This document shows, piece after piece, positions 1 to 8,273 of a stretch of DNA of 64,000 nt. Made by a program: the position numbers and the translations under genes. The stretch lies in assembly GCF_003253565.1 (NCBI RefSeq), contig NZ_QKUF01000003.1, forward strand, positions 124,001 through 188,000, given 5' to 3'. Below the pieces are notes generated by a model. It made no database searches, had not been told where the DNA came from, and saw only the letters and a program-made list of their open reading frames with translations. Every line of letters starts with the position of its first letter. Position 1 is the stretch's first letter. This DNA comes from Thermosporothrix hazakensis (GTDB lineage: Bacteria; Chloroflexota; Ktedonobacteria; Ktedonobacterales; Ktedonobacteraceae).

Positions 1-278
1 GTGTCTTCATGGCGCATAGGTTCCCATTCGCCGCCAGAGGTAAAGCGCCCGCGTGTATCCTGCACAATCACAACATAGCCCCGGCGGGCTGTCTGTAAGG
101 GGTCCAGTGATGTTATGCTGCGAGAGAGATCTTTTCCATATGGCAGGCGGGTAAGCAGAACCGGCCATTTGCCCTCTCCGACCGGGCGATAGACGTTGGC
201 GCGCAGGATTGTGCCATCACGCATCTTTGCGGGAACGTCAAAATCAACAGTGACTTGATGAGCTATCTGTTGGGTCAT
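1..278 (-). CDS. CocE/NonD-type alpha/beta hydrolase, N-terminal part (runs off the window)
   Basis: The first 92 residues are visible and the rest lies beyond the left edge. The protein opens with a beta-strand segment (VDFDVPAKMRDGTILRANVY) and continues with RPVGEGKWPVLLTRLPYGKD and GYVVIVQDTRGRFTSGGEW. These are typical of the X-Pro dipeptidyl-peptidase S15 / CocE family of serine esterases and acylases. The DTRGRFTSGG stretch is the family hallmark before the oxyanion region. The catalytic Ser, Asp and His are not in view. The ATG at 278 is preceded by AAAGGAGCAC, a good ribosome binding site. Substrate cannot be inferred; family members hydrolyse acyl or amide bonds of small substrates such as cocaine or glutaryl-cephalosporin. 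It diverges from the FHA gene. Confidence 0.8.
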   Translation of the reverse strand, partial: MTQQIAHQVTVDFDVPAKMRDGTILRANVYRPVGEGKWPVLLTRLPYGKDLSRSITSLDPLQTARRGYVVIVQDTRGRFTSGGEWEPMRHED

Positions 279-524
279 ATGTGCTCCTTTGAGGGTACTG
301 AACGTTTGTGCGTTTTTCCCTGTGATTAACTTTATCTTACAACATCTCAAAATGGTCCGACCAGAAATGAAGGGTTTTTCAGTGATACGGCATGTATTAC
401 CTCTTCCATTGTATGTTGTAACTTGGACGGTGAGTATAATGTAATTGGAAGTCCAACAGACCCGGTGTTGTCCCTTTTACCGTTTCTTGCTATTTCAAAG
501 CCTCTCCGACCACTTTGGTGAAAC

Positions 525-554
525 TTGACACTCTTCGATGCAATTCGTTATACT
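525..554 (+). promoter_or_regulatory. Sigma-70-type promoter for the FHA gene
   Basis: A perfect TTGACA at 525-530 is followed after 18 bp by TATACT at 549-554, giving a predicted start near 561, about 65 bp before the FHA start codon at 628. The rest of the 279-627 gap shows no credible gene. It must also carry the promoter of the divergent hydrolase. Confidence 0.65.
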
Positions 555-627
555 CAATCCACGAGTGCGATATTCTGCTGTTGTCGTCGCAGAATGGCGA
601 AACTAATAGAGATTTGAGTGGGGCGTT

Positions 628-1311
628 ATGGATCAGGATAATGCATCGGTTGCCTACCTTGTCATACAGCATGGATCGCTGTCAGGCAAACGCGTTGAGC
701 TCTGGAAAGAGTGCACGACAATCGGGCGAAGTCGAAATTGTGACATCTTCCTTGAGGATTTAACTGTTCATCGAAAGCAAGCAAGCATTCTGCGCACGCC
801 GAATGGAAGCTATATCTTACGTGATGATAATGGAAGTGGCGATAGTCTGGTGAACGGCAATTCAGTTCGGGAGCAGATGCTACAGCATGGTGATCGGCTT
901 TCGTTTGGCAATACCGATATGACTTTTTATACCAATGAGGGGACGCGCCCCTTTAAGCTGCCTATCTCACGGGGTCGAGAGTCTCGTGCAAATAAACAGG
1001 CGCTTCAGGTCGCGGCCCGCTTGCAACTGTCAAATGGGCGCGCCAGTGGAGCCTTGAACAGCGTTGAGGTGCTGCCCGAAATGACGATCGGGCGGAGCCG
1101 CGAGTGCCACATTTTTCTGGAGGATCTGGCGGTGAGCCGCCATCATGCGACCCTTCATGAATTGCCAGGCGGTGAGTATGAGCTGATCGACAATCAGTCG
1201 GCGACCGGCACCTTCGTCAATGGAAGGCCGATTGACCGTCATGTCTTGCGTGATGGCGATGTGGTCCAGATTGGCGGAAGCAACTTTGTGTTCCGCCTGT
1301 TTCAGGCCTGA
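628..1311 (+). CDS. Protein with two FHA domains
   Basis: A 227-residue cytoplasmic protein made of two forkhead-associated domains, which bind phosphothreonine peptides and usually partner Ser/Thr kinases. FHA1 covers about residues 10-102 and FHA2 about 130-225. FHA2 has the full signature: GRS at 155-157, SRHH at 170-173 and TGTFVNG. FHA1 keeps GRS at 33-35, but the SRxH segment reads HRKQ (48-51), so two usual phosphate-contacting or fold residues are missing. No signal peptide or membrane segment is seen. The ribosome binding site before 628 is weak (GAGTGGGG), but an upstream consensus promoter supports this start. The window encodes several Ser/Thr kinases that could supply its ligand; the partner is unknown. 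It converges on the NadD-like gene. Confidence 0.88.
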   Translation: MDQDNASVAYLVIQHGSLSGKRVELWKECTTIGRSRNCDIFLEDLTVHRKQASILRTPNGSYILRDDNGSGDSLVNGNSVREQMLQHGDRLSFGNTDMTFYTNEGTRPFKLPISRGRESRANKQALQVAARLQLSNGRASGALNSVEVLPEMTIGRSRECHIFLEDLAVSRHHATLHELPGGEYELIDNQSATGTFVNGRPIDRHVLRDGDVVQIGGSNFVFRLFQA

Positions 1312-1317
1312 GTAAAC

Positions 1318-2154
1318 CTACAGGCGCTGCTGAAGCTCCCGCTGAAGCAGACGTATCCGTTGAGCATAGGAATCAAGCTCGGTGCCATCGCGTAAGCGCA
1401 GTGGAGGGGCATACACCCGGGTAGTGGCGATAAAATGGCGGACCTCCTGGGGCACATGCTGAAGTGCCTCCCTGTCTCCCTGGCGGATCTGCGTTGATGA
1501 AATATCGCGATAGCGAGAGCTTAAAGGCAACGCGTGAATGTAACGAGCGAAGGGCTCGTTTTCCGGCTTATGGATGAGTTGCGAAAGATCATTGCTGTTG
1601 GCCTCACCACGCGGAGCCACAACCAGTTCTGCGAGCCGAAAGAGATCCCGTAAGGCGGCATCTCGATCATGATAATAGCGCGGGTCGAAGATCTGTACGA
1701 TTTTGTCAAAGCCCATAAGGAAAAAGAGCCGTCTGACCTTGTGGAAATGTTGGCGTACAGCTTCGGCCTGTTCCACATAAAGCCCCCGGTTAAAGAGCAA
1801 CATACCTGCATGTGGCAAACGCCGTCGTAACACTGTTCGAAGTAGCATTAAGCGATCCAGCAAGATCGGGCGGTCAACCGTTTCCTTGTCAGTTGTTTGT
1901 TTGTTCATGGCTGCATAGATGTGTAGCGGGCGCTTGCTCGATAGCAGCCGGGCCTGCTTCAGCATAGCGATGTGGGCCTGAGTGGGCGGATTAAATGAGC
2001 CCGAAAAGATAATGATATCGCCTTCTGGTTCCGGGGAACCGGGAAGCGACACGACGGCGGGCGGTCCTGCCGGGTCAAGGCGATCAATCAGGCGTTGCAT
2101 GCGTCGGAGCTGCTGAAGCGTGTGCTGTGAAAAATGATGTGTTCTTTTGCTCAT
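1318..2154 (-). CDS. NadD-like nucleotidyltransferase family protein
   Basis: A 278-residue protein with the nucleotidyltransferase core: FSGSFNPPTQAHIAML at about residues 50-65 (the GxFxPxHxxH-type motif, here with TQAH) and SSTQIRQG near residue 220 (the ISSTxIR motif). These motifs define the nicotinate/nicotinamide-mononucleotide adenylyltransferase family, which makes NAD precursors from mononucleotide and ATP. At 278 residues it is longer than typical NadD (about 200), with roughly 45 extra N-terminal and 30 extra C-terminal residues. It may therefore be a paralogue with another substrate. It lies just after the phn operon but a strong terminator separates them, so it is probably an independent unit. 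Confidence 0.75.
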   Translation of the reverse strand: MSKRTHHFSQHTLQQLRRMQRLIDRLDPAGPPAVVSLPGSPEPEGDIIIFSGSFNPPTQAHIAMLKQARLLSSKRPLHIYAAMNKQTTDKETVDRPILLDRLMLLRTVLRRRLPHAGMLLFNRGLYVEQAEAVRQHFHKVRRLFFLMGFDKIVQIFDPRYYHDRDAALRDLFRLAELVVAPRGEANSNDLSQLIHKPENEPFARYIHALPLSSRYRDISSTQIRQGDREALQHVPQEVRHFIATTRVYAPPLRLRDGTELDSYAQRIRLLQRELQQRL

Positions 2155-2191
2155 GCCTCTATTGTACCATAGCTTTACAGGCCGAGCGATA

Positions 2192-2222
2192 GAAAAAAAG
2201 AACCCGCCAGCGCGACGGGTTC
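2192..2222 (-). terminator. Rho-independent terminator of the phn operon
   Basis: Read on the minus strand, a 7-bp stem GAACCCG/CGGGTTC (2216-2222 with 2200-2206) and a 9-nt loop are followed by seven T. It lies 26 bases past the phnM stop and ends the C-P lyase operon before the NadD-like gene. Confidence 0.85.
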
Positions 2223-2247
2223 CAGGTTGTACAGCGAGAGCGAGCAG

Positions 2248-3408
2248 CTACAGAGTAGACTGAATACGTAGCTTGCCATCTATAAAGACACGCTGAACGC
2301 GGGGGACGCCATAGGGAGAGTGTCGCACCTGGATGAGGTCGGCAATGTTCCCCTGTTCAAGCGTGCCCAGACGAGTCTGGCCGATAGCTCGGGCCGGGTT
2401 GCGTGTTACCATGTTTACGGCCTCGGGAAGCGAGAGTATCTCTTTCTGGGCCAGCGTAAAGACCGAGCCAAGCATTGAAGCGGGATGATAGTCGGCGCAC
2501 AGGGCATCAACATAGCCTTTCCGGGTTGCCTCGGTCGCGCTGAGATTGCCGCCGCTTGACTTGCCACGCACTACATTTGGTGCTCCCATACAGACCGTCA
2601 ATCCCAGTTCATGCGCCCGGCGAGCTGCCTCCTCGGTGGTAGGGAACTCGCTGATGCTGACACCGAGGGCAGGCCATGCCTCAACCCGAGTGGCCGTATC
2701 GTCATCGTGGGTTGCCAGGCTCACTTTAGCATGACGTGCAAGCGCAGTGATCTGCTCAATGCGTTGCGGAATGAGCTTTGCCTGTTCACGTTTATGGGCG
2801 ATCAGCTCATCAATCTCCGTGGGTGAGCGATGCGAGGTACGTGCAATATAGAAGCGGAACTCTTCCTCTGTCCGATATTGGCCCTGTCCCGGGCTGTGAT
2901 CCATCAGCGAGACAAGATCAACAAGTTGATCGTTCAGCATCTGCTCGACAATAGTGCTTGCCTGGGCGCTGCTCAGCTCAATGCGTGCGTGGAGCTTATG
3001 GCGAATCAGTGTATGCTCACGGGTCTCTTGCAGGATACGCGCGAAATCTCGGGCAAAGCTGTCAGAGCGCACACCGAATTCCTGATCGTCCAGCGAAATA
3101 GCATGAAACTCGGTAGTGATGCCGCTGCACGCAAGGCGGTAGTCTGCCTCATGCAATGCGGTTGGGATATCAAAGAGTACACGTGGGCGTGGCTCCACTA
3201 GCTTCTCGATTGCGTCACAATGCAGGTCGATCAGTCCCGGCATGACCAGATCTCCCTGGACGTCGATATACTGATAGCCATTCTGTCCGATAGGGGGCTG
3301 TCCTGTCCCCAGATCGGCGATAATGGTATCTTCCAGCAAAAGCCAGCCGTCATGAAGGACCCGATCGGGAAGTACCAGTGTGGCGTTATAAAGGATCGTT
3401 TGCTGCAT
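2248..3408 (-). CDS. phnM: Alpha-D-ribose 1-methylphosphonate 5-triphosphate diphosphatase
   Basis: PhnM (386 residues) is an amidohydrolase-fold enzyme that removes pyrophosphate from ribose-1-alkylphosphonate 5-triphosphate, giving the substrate of the C-P lyase PhnJ. It shows the metal motif GLIDLHCD near residue 60, SLMDHSPGQGQYR in the middle, LATHDDDT near residue 240, and a C-terminal NPARAIG followed by a strand-rich end typical of the family. The start ATG at 3408 has AGGAGTCATAAGGT in front of it. The phnL stop is three bases upstream, so the two are translationally linked. It is the last gene of the operon. Confidence 0.95.
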   Translation of the reverse strand: MQQTILYNATLVLPDRVLHDGWLLLEDTIIADLGTGQPPIGQNGYQYIDVQGDLVMPGLIDLHCDAIEKLVEPRPRVLFDIPTALHEADYRLACSGITTEFHAISLDDQEFGVRSDSFARDFARILQETREHTLIRHKLHARIELSSAQASTIVEQMLNDQLVDLVSLMDHSPGQGQYRTEEEFRFYIARTSHRSPTEIDELIAHKREQAKLIPQRIEQITALARHAKVSLATHDDDTATRVEAWPALGVSISEFPTTEEAARRAHELGLTVCMGAPNVVRGKSSGGNLSATEATRKGYVDALCADYHPASMLGSVFTLAQKEILSLPEAVNMVTRNPARAIGQTRLGTLEQGNIADLIQVRHSPYGVPRVQRVFIDGKLRIQSTL

Positions 3409-3411
3409 ACC

Positions 3412-4137
3412 TTATGACTCCTGTACGGCAGCCAGAGATGCATGTTCTGGCACGTTGAAAATGGTGTCAGCAAGGGGGCGCAGAGCCGCCATATCGTGCG
3501 AGACGGCGACGATAGTCACCCCGGCGGCGCGAGCCTCGCTGATCATATCCAGAACGATGGATTTGGAATAGGCGTCAAGACTGGCGGTTGGCTCGTCGAG
3601 CAATAGCAGGCGCGGCGCGGCAATAAAGGCTCGCGCGATATTGATGCGCTGCTGCTCTCCGCCACTGAAGGTGATCGGACTTGCCTGCCAGCGGCTTTCC
3701 TCGATACCCAGGCGCTTGAGCCAGCGGCTTGCTTCTGTCAGGGCTTCGGCGCGAGACCAACCGCATTTCAATAGTGGTTCAGCGGTTACATCCAGTGCCG
3801 GTACGCGTGGCAACACTTTGAGAAACTGAGAGCAAAAGCCAATTTCGCGTTCACGCAGTTGGAGGATCTCCTCTTCGCTGGCTGTGGCAAGGTCGATGCG
3901 CCCGAACTTCTGTGAGTCGTACCAGATCTCGCCAGCAGTGGTTAAATAGGTGCGATAAATACAGCGGAGAATTGTGGTTTTGCCCGCGCCACTTCTGCCT
4001 GCAAGCATGCACAGTGAGCCTTCGGGCACCGAGAACGAGAGCCCTGCAAAAGGAGTAATGGTGCGTCCATCGACGAGATGCAGATGAAATTCTTTAGTCA
4101 GGTTACGAACCTCAAGTAATGGGTGTGTTGCGTCCAT
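3412..4137 (-). CDS. phnL: C-P lyase system ATP-binding cassette protein PhnL
   Basis: A 241-residue ABC-type ATPase with Walker A GRSGAGKTT, signature SGGEQQR, and Walker B LLLLDEPTASLD. The insert GEIWYDSQKFGRIDLATASEEEILQLREREIG after Walker A and LKVLPRVPALD are characteristic of PhnL, not of a transport ATPase. In the E. coli system PhnL is required with PhnGHI to attach the phosphonate to ATP ribose and can cap the C-P lyase core complex. The ribosome binding site is GGAAAGAGAAGC. It sits between phnK and phnM with short gaps. Confidence 0.93.
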   Translation of the reverse strand: MDATHPLLEVRNLTKEFHLHLVDGRTITPFAGLSFSVPEGSLCMLAGRSGAGKTTILRCIYRTYLTTAGEIWYDSQKFGRIDLATASEEEILQLREREIGFCSQFLKVLPRVPALDVTAEPLLKCGWSRAEALTEASRWLKRLGIEESRWQASPITFSGGEQQRINIARAFIAAPRLLLLDEPTASLDAYSKSIVLDMISEARAAGVTIVAVSHDMAALRPLADTIFNVPEHASLAAVQES

Positions 4138-4158
4138 AGCTTCTCTTTCCTGTAGACA

Positions 4159-5013
4159 TTAGAGCGCTGAAGAAACCAGCAACTGGGTGTATGGGTGTTG
4201 AGGATCTTCCAGAATTTGATCTGTCAGGCCGCTCTCAACGATGGTGCCGTTCTTCATAACCATTGTTTTACTTGCAAGTTGCTTGATAACCCCTAGATCG
4301 TGCGAAACAAGTAACATGGTCATCTTCAGTTCCCACTGAATTTGGCGGATCAAGTCCAGCACGCGGGCCTGCACCGAGAGATCCAAACCGGTCGTCACCT
4401 CATCGAGAAGCAGGATTGCGGGGTTGCTGGAGAGCGCTTTTGAGATCTGCACTCGTTGCAGCATACCACCGCTGAACTTGCGTGGCTCGTCATCGATGCG
4501 CTCAGGTGGGAGCTCGGTCAGATGCATCAATTCAGTTGTGCGCTCGCGGATCGTCCCGACGTTGCGCCAGCCCGCAAGCAGCAGCTTTTCGGCGACGTTG
4601 CCGCCTACCGTGAAGTGCATGTTCAGGCCAAGCTCGGGGCGTTGATGCACGATGCCAAGCCGTTCATTGCGGAAGGTGCGGCGGGCGTGCTTGTCCAGTG
4701 TTAGCAGGTTGAGACCTTCACCGATGGGATTCCCTTTGGAGTCCACCTCGCGGTACAGCAGTTCTCCGCTATCGGGGACAAGGCTCAGGTTGACCATCTG
4801 GAGCAGCGTGCTTTTGCCGCTTCCACTCTCGCCCACAATGCCCAGAACTTCGCCCTGTTCCAGCACGAAACTGGCATTGGCGCAGGCAACGACTGTGCCG
4901 CAGACCGGACAGCGGTTACTCTGGCGCTCTGCTCCTGTCAGATCTTTGCAGAAGGCGCAGCCGGGACCGAAGCGTTTTGTCAGGTTGTTTGCTTTAAAGA
5001 TCCAGTTTTTCAT
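4159..5013 (-). CDS. phnK: C-P lyase system ATP-binding cassette protein PhnK with Cys-rich N-terminal insert
   Basis: A 284-residue ABC ATPase. Walker A is GESGSGKST (61-69), the signature FSGGMLQRVQISKAL, and Walker B LLLDEVTTGLDLS. The C-terminal VSHDLGVIKQLA region and ending LEDPQHPYTQLLVSSAL match PhnK and the related oligopeptide-type ATPases. Between the first strand and Walker A there is an insert carrying C19-x2-C22, C35-x2-C38 and C44, which looks like a small zinc ribbon; E. coli PhnK, as I recall it, lacks it. The start at 5013 was chosen because GGGAGGC precedes it and it begins five bases before the phnJ stop; an upstream in-frame ATG would overlap phnJ. PhnK docks on PhnJ in the E. 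coli core complex. Confidence 0.93.
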   Translation of the reverse strand: MKNWIFKANNLTKRFGPGCAFCKDLTGAERQSNRCPVCGTVVACANASFVLEQGEVLGIVGESGSGKSTLLQMVNLSLVPDSGELLYREVDSKGNPIGEGLNLLTLDKHARRTFRNERLGIVHQRPELGLNMHFTVGGNVAEKLLLAGWRNVGTIRERTTELMHLTELPPERIDDEPRKFSGGMLQRVQISKALSSNPAILLLDEVTTGLDLSVQARVLDLIRQIQWELKMTMLLVSHDLGVIKQLASKTMVMKNGTIVESGLTDQILEDPQHPYTQLLVSSAL

Positions 5014-5017
5014 TTCT

Positions 5018-5902
5018 CTATGCCTCCCGGGCCTGTACGCGCTTCTGACAGAAGCTGGTATCAGAGCAGTAGTAGAGCCAGCGTCCCTGCTCGGCATCAA
5101 ATTGGCTGGTCAGAAAGGTATCGTTTGAGCCACAAAGTGCACAGTGCTGTGACGGGTCATGCTCGGTCGTGAAGGGGTAGTCCTCGAACTGAAGTGGGAC
5201 GACCTTTGTAAAAGGTGGAATCGCATAGACACGCTTCTCACGGCCTGCTCCGAAGAGGTAGAGGGTTTCAGCCATATGCATGCGGGGCACGTCATAGCGC
5301 GGAATGGGTGAGGTATCCATGATATAGCGATCCTCGACGAGCACGGGATACTGAGTCGCAATGTTGACATCGCCCTGACGTACTATGCTTTCATACATGT
5401 AGACCCACATATGGCCATAGTCGGCTTCTGCATGCATCTCCATTGAGCGCTCAAGCACCGGCTCGACCCAACGCAGAGGGTCGGCCATCGGCACCTGAAG
5501 GACAAGGATCTGATCGTCACGAAGCGGCTCTTCGGGCACCCGGTGACGCGTCTGAATAATCGATGCCTGAAGCGTATCAGTGGTAAACTCGATGCCAGTT
5601 GTTTTCTGGATCAGGCGGCGCAGATTGACCGCGTTCACGCTATCATCATCGCCCTGATCGATAACCTTGACGGTATCGGTTGGCTTCACCAGTGCGAGCG
5701 TGATTTGCAGGCCACCTGTCCCCCAACCCCGAGCGATTGGCAGGTCACGGCTGGCGAATGGGATCAGGTGGCCGGGCGTAGCAACCGCTTTCAGGAGCTT
5801 GCGGCGCACCTCACGCTTGGAATCTTCATCAATAAAGCCGAAGTTGTAAAGGGTCTCGCGTTCAGCAGGTCGTGGCATGATGTCGATAGATGTTTGTTGC
5901 AT
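5018..5902 (-). CDS. phnJ: Radical-SAM C-P lyase PhnJ
   Basis: PhnJ (294 residues) cleaves the carbon-phosphorus bond of ribose-1-alkylphosphonate 5-phosphate with a [4Fe-4S] cluster and S-adenosylmethionine. The C-terminal cysteines C254, C257, C279 and C285 have the same 3-22-6 spacing as the four essential cysteines of the E. coli enzyme. G44 in ATPGHLIPF aligns with the E. coli glycyl-radical residue, and GWGTGG (59-64) is the family motif. The ATG at 5902 gives the expected N-terminus (YNFGFIDEDSKREVRRKLLKA) and lies after the phnI stop; longer forms would overlap phnI. All key residues are present, so it should be active. Confidence 0.96.
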   Translation of the reverse strand: MQQTSIDIMPRPAERETLYNFGFIDEDSKREVRRKLLKAVATPGHLIPFASRDLPIARGWGTGGLQITLALVKPTDTVKVIDQGDDDSVNAVNLRRLIQKTTGIEFTTDTLQASIIQTRHRVPEEPLRDDQILVLQVPMADPLRWVEPVLERSMEMHAEADYGHMWVYMYESIVRQGDVNIATQYPVLVEDRYIMDTSPIPRYDVPRMHMAETLYLFGAGREKRVYAIPPFTKVVPLQFEDYPFTTEHDPSQHCALCGSNDTFLTSQFDAEQGRWLYYCSDTSFCQKRVQAREA

Positions 5903-5918
5903 TCGTTTGGCCCTGTTT

Positions 5919-7142
5919 CTATGCTTGTGATTCGTTCTGTGCACGCAACGTCTCGGTCGCTTGCGTTCGTTGTGCCTGTGTCTCGGCATATTTTGCCGCC
6001 TGAAAATCCTGTGCCCGCTCAAGCACCTTGAGGTCTGATTGGAAGGTGACGTAGTGCGGAAGCTTGAAGTGCGCGGTAAAGCCGCTGGCCTCGATGCCAT
6101 CTGAGTGCAGCAGGACAAATTCTTCGTTCGCGGCAGGGGCGAGCTGGCCCTGAGCTTTCTGTTCCTTGCCTACAGTGATTGCGCGGTCAAGCATCGCCAT
6201 ACTCATAGCCTTGACCTCACACTGACCGAAGACAAAGCCATAGCCAAGCCCGAAGTGCGGTTTCCCGGCCTCGATAACGTCGGGCTGCTGCTCATTTTCA
6301 TCTTCGCTCTCCAGTACGTACGAAACCATTTCACACTCGGTCGCCAGAATCTCACCGATCTCGACCGGTTCGCCTGTGAGCGGGTGCGCGACCTCAACCG
6401 GGAGGTAGCCACTGCGCAGTTCGCCCAGCACCGGGTGAATATCGCCATAGCCGCGAACGCTGCTATAAGCCAGAGTCAGCAGGCTTCCCATATCGCTACG
6501 GGCCAGGCCTTGCAGGCGTGCGCTTCGCGGGATCGGGAAAATCAGCGATTTGCGGGTGATATCATAGGGCTCGGCGGTAGCCTCGTCCAGTTCGGTCTGT
6601 GGTGGCTCGGCCAGAATACCGCGGGCACGCATATCATCAATCACGCGTGGAAAGATTCCCTCATTCTCGGGCAGTTCATCTTCGTTGATCTCAGCCTCAA
6701 TCTCTTCCAGCAGGCGCCGAATGGACTCGCGGGTTTCGGTGCGCAGGAGTGTATTCAGCAGGCGCAGGTTATAATCGCGAGTGGGGCCGAGAATCTGGCC
6801 GCCGGGAATGTCCTTGAACGAGGCCGAAACACGGCGAATAACGCGCATTCGTACCCCTTCTACCGGCAGACTGTAATCAATACGGGGAACGGTTGAGCAG
6901 AACGCGCGGAGCAGAAAGCTGGCTTCCAGCGAGTCACCCTCGCTCTGCTTGAGGGCCAGCGCGGCCAGCTCAGGAGCGTAGATAGCGCCTTCTCCCATTG
7001 CTCGATCTACGGCCATGCGCAACTGATCCTGAATTTGCTGTGTGGTGATGGGCTCGCTTTCACCGCGACAGCGGAAATATTCCACAAGCTTTTCTGCATT
7101 CAGAACGGCTTCGGTTCCGCCTTTAACTGCAACATAACTCAT
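5919..7142 (-). CDS. phnI: C-P lyase core subunit PhnI (nucleosidase-like)
   Basis: PhnI, 407 residues (E. coli about 354). It begins MSYVAVKGGTEAV and continues with the typical AEKLVEYFR, GAIYAPELAALALKQSEGD and RISASFKDIPGG-like segment (RRVSASFKDIPGGQILG). PhnI alone is a nucleosidase in E. coli. With PhnG, PhnH and PhnL it transfers phosphonate to the C1 of ATP ribose, releasing adenine. A C-terminal stretch of about 40 residues rich in Gln, Ala and Thr is extra. The start overlaps the phnH stop (ATGA arrangement) and is preceded by AGAAGGAGC. Confidence 0.95.
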   Translation of the reverse strand: MSYVAVKGGTEAVLNAEKLVEYFRCRGESEPITTQQIQDQLRMAVDRAMGEGAIYAPELAALALKQSEGDSLEASFLLRAFCSTVPRIDYSLPVEGVRMRVIRRVSASFKDIPGGQILGPTRDYNLRLLNTLLRTETRESIRRLLEEIEAEINEDELPENEGIFPRVIDDMRARGILAEPPQTELDEATAEPYDITRKSLIFPIPRSARLQGLARSDMGSLLTLAYSSVRGYGDIHPVLGELRSGYLPVEVAHPLTGEPVEIGEILATECEMVSYVLESEDENEQQPDVIEAGKPHFGLGYGFVFGQCEVKAMSMAMLDRAITVGKEQKAQGQLAPAANEEFVLLHSDGIEASGFTAHFKLPHYVTFQSDLKVLERAQDFQAAKYAETQAQRTQATETLRAQNESQA

Positions 7143-7801
7143 CGTGTGTGCTCCTTCTGCCGGGCGCTCTCTAGCAGACGAAGACGTGTCGTGCGGGGTA
7201 GGCCGAGGCAGCGTCCGTTTTCATCAATCAGGTAGATATCGACTCCCAGAGGGTAGCGCTGGCGTGTCGCAACTATGTGCGCGATTTCCAGCCGATCTAA
7301 GCCAGTGATAGAGACCGTGTGTGTGGTTTCAATGCCCGGTCCCGAAAGCTCAAGCATAATCGGGCCGGGAATCTCTGTGTCAAGTGCGGTCACGCAATAG
7401 ATCGCTGTGGCGCTTTCTTCTGGCTCCAGCAGTGTTCCCTCATTCAGTTGGAGAAGCTGACTATCGCTGCTTCCATCGCAAAACAGAACAAAGTGTGCGT
7501 CTGAAGGTTCTGCAAGGCTGGCTCCGCTGCGTAGGGCAAGCCATTGGACGATCTCTGTATCGCGGGATTGCCAGACACCGTGCTCAGCCACGGCAAAGCT
7601 GACCTCCCGATCGAGGAGCGTCAGCAGCGCGCCCAGAGCATAGAAATTGGCTATTGTACTGCTCGGTGTACGTGGCGGTTCCCCGAGATGATGGGGATAG
7701 GGAAGTTGTGTCAGTTTGCCCGGACGGGCCAGGCTATCAAGGATATGGCGGAAGACCGAGGCACTGTAGTGTACATGCTCATCCTGCCGGGTGCCAATCA
7801 T
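7139..7801 (-). CDS. phnH: C-P lyase core subunit PhnH
   Basis: PhnH, 220 residues, belongs to the PLP-transferase-fold family that lacks PLP and acts as a structural subunit of the PhnGHIJ core. It shows SVFRHILDSLARPGKLTQLP near the N-terminus, the usual opening of PhnH, then ANFYALGALLTLLDREVSF and a C-terminal YPLGVDIYLIDENGRCLGLPRTTRL that matches the family end (YPxGVDxxL...ALPRTT). ATG at 7801 was chosen over upstream codons because it follows the phnG stop by four bases. The next gene overlaps it by four bases. Confidence 0.94.
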   Translation of the reverse strand: MIGTRQDEHVHYSASVFRHILDSLARPGKLTQLPYPHHLGEPPRTPSSTIANFYALGALLTLLDREVSFAVAEHGVWQSRDTEIVQWLALRSGASLAEPSDAHFVLFCDGSSDSQLLQLNEGTLLEPEESATAIYCVTALDTEIPGPIMLELSGPGIETTHTVSITGLDRLEIAHIVATRQRYPLGVDIYLIDENGRCLGLPRTTRLRLLESARQKEHTR

Positions 7802-7805
7802 GCTG

Positions 7806-8222
7806 TTACATCCTCTCAAAGTTGACTTTTGTCTTTGCCACCAGGGCTTGCAGGCGGCGGCGTTCATGATGCAATTGCTGGTCGAGCTCTGTGATCTGCT
7901 GTTTGAGCTGCTCAGCCAGGGCACCACCTTTACGTATAGCGGCATCGATCAGCGCGATACCCATCGCTTTACGAGCGCTCTCACCAAGTACCATCCCGAA
8001 GCCGAACTGCTTGTCCAGTTCCAGCCGAACCTCAGTAACAAGCAACTCTCCGGCGTTAAAGCGGCTATTGGCGACGGTTTCGCGCACGCGGAGCATCACC
8101 AGCCCCTGACGGGGGCCGCTTAGAAGCTTGATATGGCTCTGCGGATAGGTTTTCAGTACGTGCTCTGCCAGTTGATTGACCTTTTCTTCCGGACTATTTG
8201 CCAGAATTGCGTAATAGTTCAT
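7806..8222 (-). CDS. phnG: C-P lyase core subunit PhnG
   Basis: PhnG, 138 residues, is a small subunit of the PhnGHIJ core. The stretch GPRQGLVMLRVRETVANSRF followed by NAGELLVTEVRLEL and GFGMVLGESARKAMGIALIDAA is diagnostic for the family. The start at 8222 is favoured because GAGGAAGAT precedes it; an upstream start at 8255 would fall inside a strong hairpin. The C-terminal 50 residues form a predicted coiled coil rich in Gln, Leu and Lys. Confidence 0.93.
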   Translation of the reverse strand: MNYYAILANSPEEKVNQLAEHVLKTYPQSHIKLLSGPRQGLVMLRVRETVANSRFNAGELLVTEVRLELDKQFGFGMVLGESARKAMGIALIDAAIRKGGALAEQLKQQITELDQQLHHERRRLQALVAKTKVNFERM

Positions 8223-8237
8223 ATCTTCCTCGTAGGC

Positions 8238-8267
8238 GAGGGGGGAGCAGGACAATGCTCCCCCCTC
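8238..8267 (-). promoter_or_regulatory. Perfect 12-bp intercistronic hairpin between phnD and phnG
   Basis: The arms GAGGGGGGAGCA and TGCTCCCCCCTC pair perfectly over 12 bp around a 6-nt loop (8250-8255). It begins six bases after the phnD stop and ends 16 bases before the phnG start. On the minus strand no T run follows, so it is not a classical terminator. It more likely protects the 3' end of a phnCED transcript or causes partial attenuation between transporter genes and catalytic genes. Confidence 0.75.
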
Positions 8268-8273
8268 TCGGGA

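Noticed and set aside
1318..2154. The NadD-like gene as part of the phn operon
   Set aside because: A strong terminator lies between phnM and this gene.
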